A stretch of DNA of 64,000 bases from positions 62,001 through 126,000 of the forward strand of contig NZ_JAFIQU010000009.1 in assembly GCF_017355985.1 (NCBI RefSeq). Reading direction: 5' to 3'. The position numbers were made by a program, and so were the translations under genes. The notes beneath the pieces were generated by a model, which did not search any database, was not told the origin of the DNA, and was given only the letters and a program-made list of their open reading frames with translations. Below are positions 60,600 through 64,000 of the stretch, one piece after another (position 1 is the first letter of the stretch; every line of letters starts with the position of its first letter). Source of the DNA: Arenibaculum pallidiluteum. GTDB taxonomy: Bacteria; Pseudomonadota; Alphaproteobacteria; Azospirillales; Azospirillaceae.

Positions 60600-60963
60600 A
60601 GCGCGAACCTCGATGTTTCGATGGTTCGAAGCTAGTCCTGTTAAGGTTAATTATTGGTTATCGGTTGAAAGCATTAACCAAGACTGGCCGCGCCACGCGG
60701 AGGGCTTCCACCCCGGATTCATGACGTGCCCCGAAGTCGAGGCCGGAGGCCTTGTCCCTCGTCACGGGACAGGCTTGGCGCGGCAGAGGACCCGAGCGAT
60801 TCCGGAGACCCTGGTCCCCCGTCCGGTCCTCGTCGGCTTGCCGGCGTTCCGCCTGCGGCCAGGAGAAATGGTGCGGCAACGCGTGCCTGCAAGTCCGGTC
60901 CCAGGGAGCGGGGGATGCGCCGCCGTCCCCGGGATCCCGTTCCCAAGATTCAAGTTCCAGGGA
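60600..60963. other. Non-coding region between the RHH gene and dps
   Basis: About 360 bases. Open frames here show no coding bias in agreement with neighbours and no homology I recognise. The left end is AT-rich (GTTAAGGTTAATTATTGG, about 60640-60657), suiting a promoter. A short inverted repeat TTGTCCC/GGGACAGG lies at about 60751-60772. Nothing else is seen. Confidence 0.5.
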
Positions 60964-61431
60964 TCACTGCAGCATGCTGCGCAGCATCCACGCGGTCTTC
61001 TCGTGAACCTGCATGCGCTGGGTCAGGAGATCCGCCGTGGGCTCGTCATTGGCCGCGTCGGCCAGGGGGAACACGGCCCGCGCGGTGCGCACCACCGTCT
61101 CCTGCCCCTCGACGAGCTGGCGCAGCATCTCCTCCGCGGTCGGGGTGCCCGTCTCTTCGCGGATCGCGGTGAGCTTCGCGAACTGGGCATAGCTACCCGG
61201 TGCCGGATGACCGAGGGCCCGGATCCGCTCGGCGATCTCGTCCACGGCGGTGGAGAGCTCGGTGTACTGCTCCATGAACATGGCATGGAGCGTGTTGAAC
61301 ATCGGGCCCGTGACGTTCCAGTGGAAGTTGTGGGTCTTCAGGTACAGCGTGTACGTATCGGCGAGAAGGCGGCTCAATCCCTCCGCGATCTTGGCGCGGT
61401 CGGCTTCGCTGATGCCGATGTCGATCTGCAT
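60964..61431 (-). CDS. dps: Dps-family DNA-binding ferritin
   Basis: A 155-residue Dps/miniferritin that stores iron and protects DNA. The ferroxidase signature is [19 protein letters not shown] and [22 protein letters not shown] (in part); the C-terminus ends [11 protein letters not shown] 61431 has AGGAG seven bases upstream. There is no long basic N-terminal tail, so DNA binding may be weak. It stands alone. Confidence 0.93.
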   Translation of the reverse strand: MQIDIGISEADRAKIAEGLSRLLADTYTLYLKTHNFHWNVTGPMFNTLHAMFMEQYTELSTAVDEIAERIRALGHPAPGSYAQFAKLTAIREETGTPTAEEMLRQLVEGQETVVRTARAVFPLADAANDEPTADLLTQRMQVHEKTAWMLRSMLQ

Positions 61432-61590
61432 CCCCGTACTCCTTTCTAGTCTGTCCGAAGGATGGCGTCGCCACCGCGCGGCGGCAAGCCCGCCTCTGCG
61501 CCGATCTGGAATTCCCGGCATGTGCCCCGCGCGGCTCGCCACGCGAAGACGCATCGGCGGGGCCGCCCGTGCGGAAGGCCCCGCCTGATC

Positions 61591-63636
61591 TCATTGCGCG
61601 GCCATGTGGGCGTGGCGCTGACTGACCGCCTTGTCCGCGAGGCGGCCGATCAGCTCGGCCAAGTGGTCAAAGGCGAAGGTGAAGGTGCCGACACCCTGGG
61701 TGATCGAGCGGAGCTCCAGGATCATGTCGTGCATTTCCGCCTGGGGCATCGTCGCCCGCACCTCGTCCCACCCAGTCCAGCCGGGCCTGAGGTCGTAGCC
61801 CAGAAGCTGGCCCCTCCGCCCGGTCACCAGCCGCTGGACCTTGGCCGTGCATTCCGCCGGACAGTCGATGGCGACCGACATGACGGGTTCCAGCAGGACG
61901 GGCTCGCATTTCGGCAGTGCCTCGGCCATCGCCTGCCGTCCTGCGGTGCGGAAGGCCTGTTCCGAGCTGTCGACGGCATGGAACTGGCCGCCGGTCAGGG
62001 CGACGGCCACATCGACGACCGGAAAGCCCAGCGGCCCCGAGGCCAGGGCCTCGCGGAGCCCGGCCTCGACGGCCGGGATGAACTGGCGCGGGATCGCGCC
62101 ACCCACGATCCGGTCCGAGAAGGCGAAGCCGCCACCGCGCGGCAGCGGCGAGACCTCCACATGGACGTCGGCGAACTGGCCGTGCCCACCGGTCTGCCGC
62201 TTGAAGCGCGAATGCTGGGCGCAGCCCTTGCGGATCGTCTCCTTGTACGCGACCTGGGGCGCCCGGGACCGGACCGGAAGGTTGTACTTCCCGCGCAGCC
62301 GGTCCAGGGCGAGCTGCAGGTGGATGTCACCCTGTCCCCAGAGCACCAGCTCGCCCAGATCGGCATTCTGCTCGAAACGAAGCCCGGGATCCTCCTCGAG
62401 CAGCTTCTGCAGGGCTGCCGAAAGCTTGACCTCGTCGTTCCGGTTCACGGCCTGGAGTGCCAGGCCGTAGACGGGCGCGTCGGGTTCCGGCCATGCCGGG
62501 CAGCGCGCGGAAGGGCCCGTATCGGTCAGCAGGTCGCCCGTGCCGACGCCCGCCATCCGTCCGAGCGCCACGACCTCGCCCGGGCCTGCCTGGGCGAGCT
62601 TGGCCTGCTCTCCTCCTTGAGGCCGGTACAGGCCGGAGACCCGCTCGCCAGCGAGCGTCATGCCGTCGGCCACCGTGCCGCGGAAGACCCGCGCGAAGCT
62701 GAGCTTTCCCGAATGGGGCGCGTGCAGGGTGCGGAAGACCTGGGCCGCGACGCCCGCACCTTCGGCGATGCCGAGGCGTTCCGCTGCCGCCGCCGGCTCC
62801 GGAGTCTCGTGGCGCAGCGCCTTCAGCAACCGGCGGATGCCGTTGTCGTTCTCGGCGGAGCCGAAGAAGACCGGCACGATCAGGTCGCGCTGGAGATCCT
62901 TGCGGAGCTGGCCATAGACCTCGGCCTTCTCGGGCGGCACCTCGTCGAGCAGCTTGGCGAGGAGCTCGTCGTCGAAATCGGCCAGCGCTTCGAGCATCTC
63001 CTGGCGGGCGCTCGCCTCGCGCTCGCGCACGGTATCCGGCATCGGGACCTGGTCCGAGGCGGCGTGGGGCTTGTATTGGTAGCAGCGCTCGCTGACGAGA
63101 TCGACGTAGCCGGTCACCCCGCCGCCCTCGCGGATCGGGACCTCGCGCAGCACCAGCGGGCGCGCGGACACGGCCTGGAGCGCCTGGACGAGGTCGCGGA
63201 TCCGCAGACCGTCCTGGCCGAGCGTGTCGACCTTGTTCACGAACAGCATGTGGGGAATGCCGGCATCATCCAGCCGCTTGAGCAGCGGGCCCAGCGCCAT
63301 GGCCTTGTCGGCATCGGGCTCGCAGACCACCACGGCGACGTCGGCCACCATCGCGGCCGAGAGAGCCTCGGCGCCGAGCTCCACCGAGCCGGGGCAGTCC
63401 AGGAAGGTCCACCGGTCGCCTAGATACTCGCAGCAGGCCACCGCGATCTCGGTGCTCATCTTCCGCGCCTTGGCCTCCGGCGAGGTGAGGCCGACGGCGC
63501 TTCCGTCCTGGACGCTGCCCTTGCGCGCCACGGCCCCGGCGGCAGAAAGCAGGCTCTCGAGCAGGGTCGTCTTGCCGCTGAGATAAGGTCCGACCAAGGC
63601 GGCGCACCGTGGCGCCGCCGATCTCGTGCTGGACAT
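61591..63636 (-). CDS. Elongation factor G paralogue (EF-G-like GTPase)
   Basis: A 681-residue translational GTPase with the EF-G domain order. P-loop GPYLSGKT (16-23), G3 LDCPGSVELG where canonical EF-G has DTPGH, G4 NKVD. Later segments are typical: QTGGHGQFADVHVEV (domain IV), AIPRQFIPAVEAGLREA, and C-terminal LEPVMSVAIDCP and GTFTFAFDHLAEL. Loss of the switch II His and the unusual switch I (KMSTEIA) mark a paralogue, probably not the main translocase. ATG 63636 has GGGGAGG upstream. tRNA, rRNA and ribosomal protein genes are not adjacent. Confidence 0.9.
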   Translation of the reverse strand: MSSTRSAAPRCAALVGPYLSGKTTLLESLLSAAGAVARKGSVQDGSAVGLTSPEAKARKMSTEIAVACCEYLGDRWTFLDCPGSVELGAEALSAAMVADVAVVVCEPDADKAMALGPLLKRLDDAGIPHMLFVNKVDTLGQDGLRIRDLVQALQAVSARPLVLREVPIREGGGVTGYVDLVSERCYQYKPHAASDQVPMPDTVREREASARQEMLEALADFDDELLAKLLDEVPPEKAEVYGQLRKDLQRDLIVPVFFGSAENDNGIRRLLKALRHETPEPAAAAERLGIAEGAGVAAQVFRTLHAPHSGKLSFARVFRGTVADGMTLAGERVSGLYRPQGGEQAKLAQAGPGEVVALGRMAGVGTGDLLTDTGPSARCPAWPEPDAPVYGLALQAVNRNDEVKLSAALQKLLEEDPGLRFEQNADLGELVLWGQGDIHLQLALDRLRGKYNLPVRSRAPQVAYKETIRKGCAQHSRFKRQTGGHGQFADVHVEVSPLPRGGGFAFSDRIVGGAIPRQFIPAVEAGLREALASGPLGFPVVDVAVALTGGQFHAVDSSEQAFRTAGRQAMAEALPKCEPVLLEPVMSVAIDCPAECTAKVQRLVTGRRGQLLGYDLRPGWTGWDEVRATMPQAEMHDMILELRSITQGVGTFTFAFDHLAELIGRLADKAVSQRHAHMAAQ

Positions 63637-64000
63637 GAGGGCACCTCCCCAACTTGGTGGCGTTTGGGGAACGGGCGCGCGGGGGATCGGCCGGAGCACG
63701 GCGCCATAGGTCTCGGCCCGGCCGATCCCCCGAGGCCGAACCCCGTCCCGCCTTCGGATCCGCGGGACTTACGGGGTCATGCTCCACCCGCCTGCGCAAG
63801 GGAGTCCAGGGAAAAGGACCCGCTACCCCCTTGGCGGGGACGTCTTGCCGCAGGACGGCACACCACCATGTCCGCACGGCGACGGGCCTATGCGGAACCG
63901 CAGCAGGCCAATGGCGGAATTGCGTCGTGCCGCGCCGCCGCTCCAGGATGCGGGTCTCGCGCCACCGCGGGGGAATGCCCCATGACCAGGAAGCCGGGGG
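63637..64000. other. Leader region of the EF-G paralogue and window end
   Basis: No convincing gene. Next to the start of the EF-G-like gene lies a large inverted repeat (see 63680-63732). A frame from ATG 63980 with GGGGGAATGCCCC before it could begin a gene cut by the window edge, but too little is visible to judge. Confidence 0.45.
63680..63732 (-). repeat. 15-bp inverted repeat upstream of the EF-G paralogue
   Basis: CGGGGGATCGGCCGG (63680-63694) is the exact complement of 63718-63732, with a 23-base loop. It is 44 bases before the gene start on the minus strand, so it could be a leader hairpin, a protein site or an intergenic repeat element. Confidence 0.7.

Noticed and set aside
63779-63985. 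A 68-codon plus-strand frame near the window end
   Set aside because: Low complexity, no ribosome box and no homology; it overlaps the leader of the EF-G-like gene.

Overview
The window is a continuous, very GC-rich stretch of bacterial chromosome with tightly packed genes and strong G/C bias at third codon positions. Gene content (IlvBHC next to MiaA and SerB, MreBCD-PBP2, a two-gene-style peptide ABC system, HisKA_2 kinase, leu leader peptide, Hsp20 with a ROSE-like leader) fits an alphaproteobacterium, most like the Rhodospirillales and relatives; the species cannot be named from the sequence alone. I see no insertion sequence, phage, CRISPR array, rRNA or replication origin. One tRNA, tRNA-Lys(CUU), is present.

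Layout. 1-7.5 kb: a truncated gene end, a PagL-like outer membrane lipid A deacylase, aspartate aminotransferase, a NERD-domain protein, UvrB, a TrmH/SpoU RNA methyltransferase and a ClpP-family protease. 7.6-9.6 kb: leuA on the minus strand, preceded by a Leu-rich leader peptide and hairpins that look like an attenuator. 9.6-17.1 kb: an EF-hand-like protein, then the polyamine uptake operon potFGHI with agmatine deiminase, then a small lipoprotein. 17.1-20.6 kb: an AHSA1-type protein, an SDR/TetR divergent pair with a clear palindromic operator, and an MFS transporter. 20.7-30.1 kb: one minus-strand operon encoding a complete peptide ABC importer plus an MlrC-type (M81) peptidase and two M20 amidohydrolases, headed by a tandem glycine riboswitch. 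30.4-41.9 kb: small stress-type proteins, a PuuA-like glutamine synthetase homologue, a two-component pair arranged tail to tail, PAP2 phosphatase, PuuB-like oxidase, SPW protein, Hsp20, a class III aminotransferase and gamma-glutamyltransferase. 41.9-45.5 kb: phytase-like lipoprotein, HisKA_2 kinase and LysR regulator. 45.5-50.1 kb: tRNA-Lys and the cell-shape operon mreB-mreC-mreD-mrdA. 50.7-52.0 kb: ECF sigma factor and two small proteins. 52.0-58.0 kb: chorismate mutase, ilvC, ilvH, ilvB and miaA on the minus strand, with serB divergent. 58-64 kb: a hybrid histidine kinase with a ribbon-helix-helix protein, Dps, and an EF-G paralogue with altered switch motifs.

How the genes work together. 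Two metabolic themes stand out. One is polyamine handling: PotFGHI imports putrescine/spermidine, agmatine deiminase makes N-carbamoylputrescine, and the PuuA-like ligase, PuuB-like oxidase and class III aminotransferase are the type of enzymes that degrade putrescine. The other is peptide or N-acyl amino acid scavenging, where the ABC importer and three hydrolases sit under apparent glycine control. Branched-chain amino acid synthesis is represented by leuA and ilvBHC. The most interesting signals are regulatory RNAs: the glycine riboswitch on a peptide-use operon, the leu leader and the ROSE-like thermometer.
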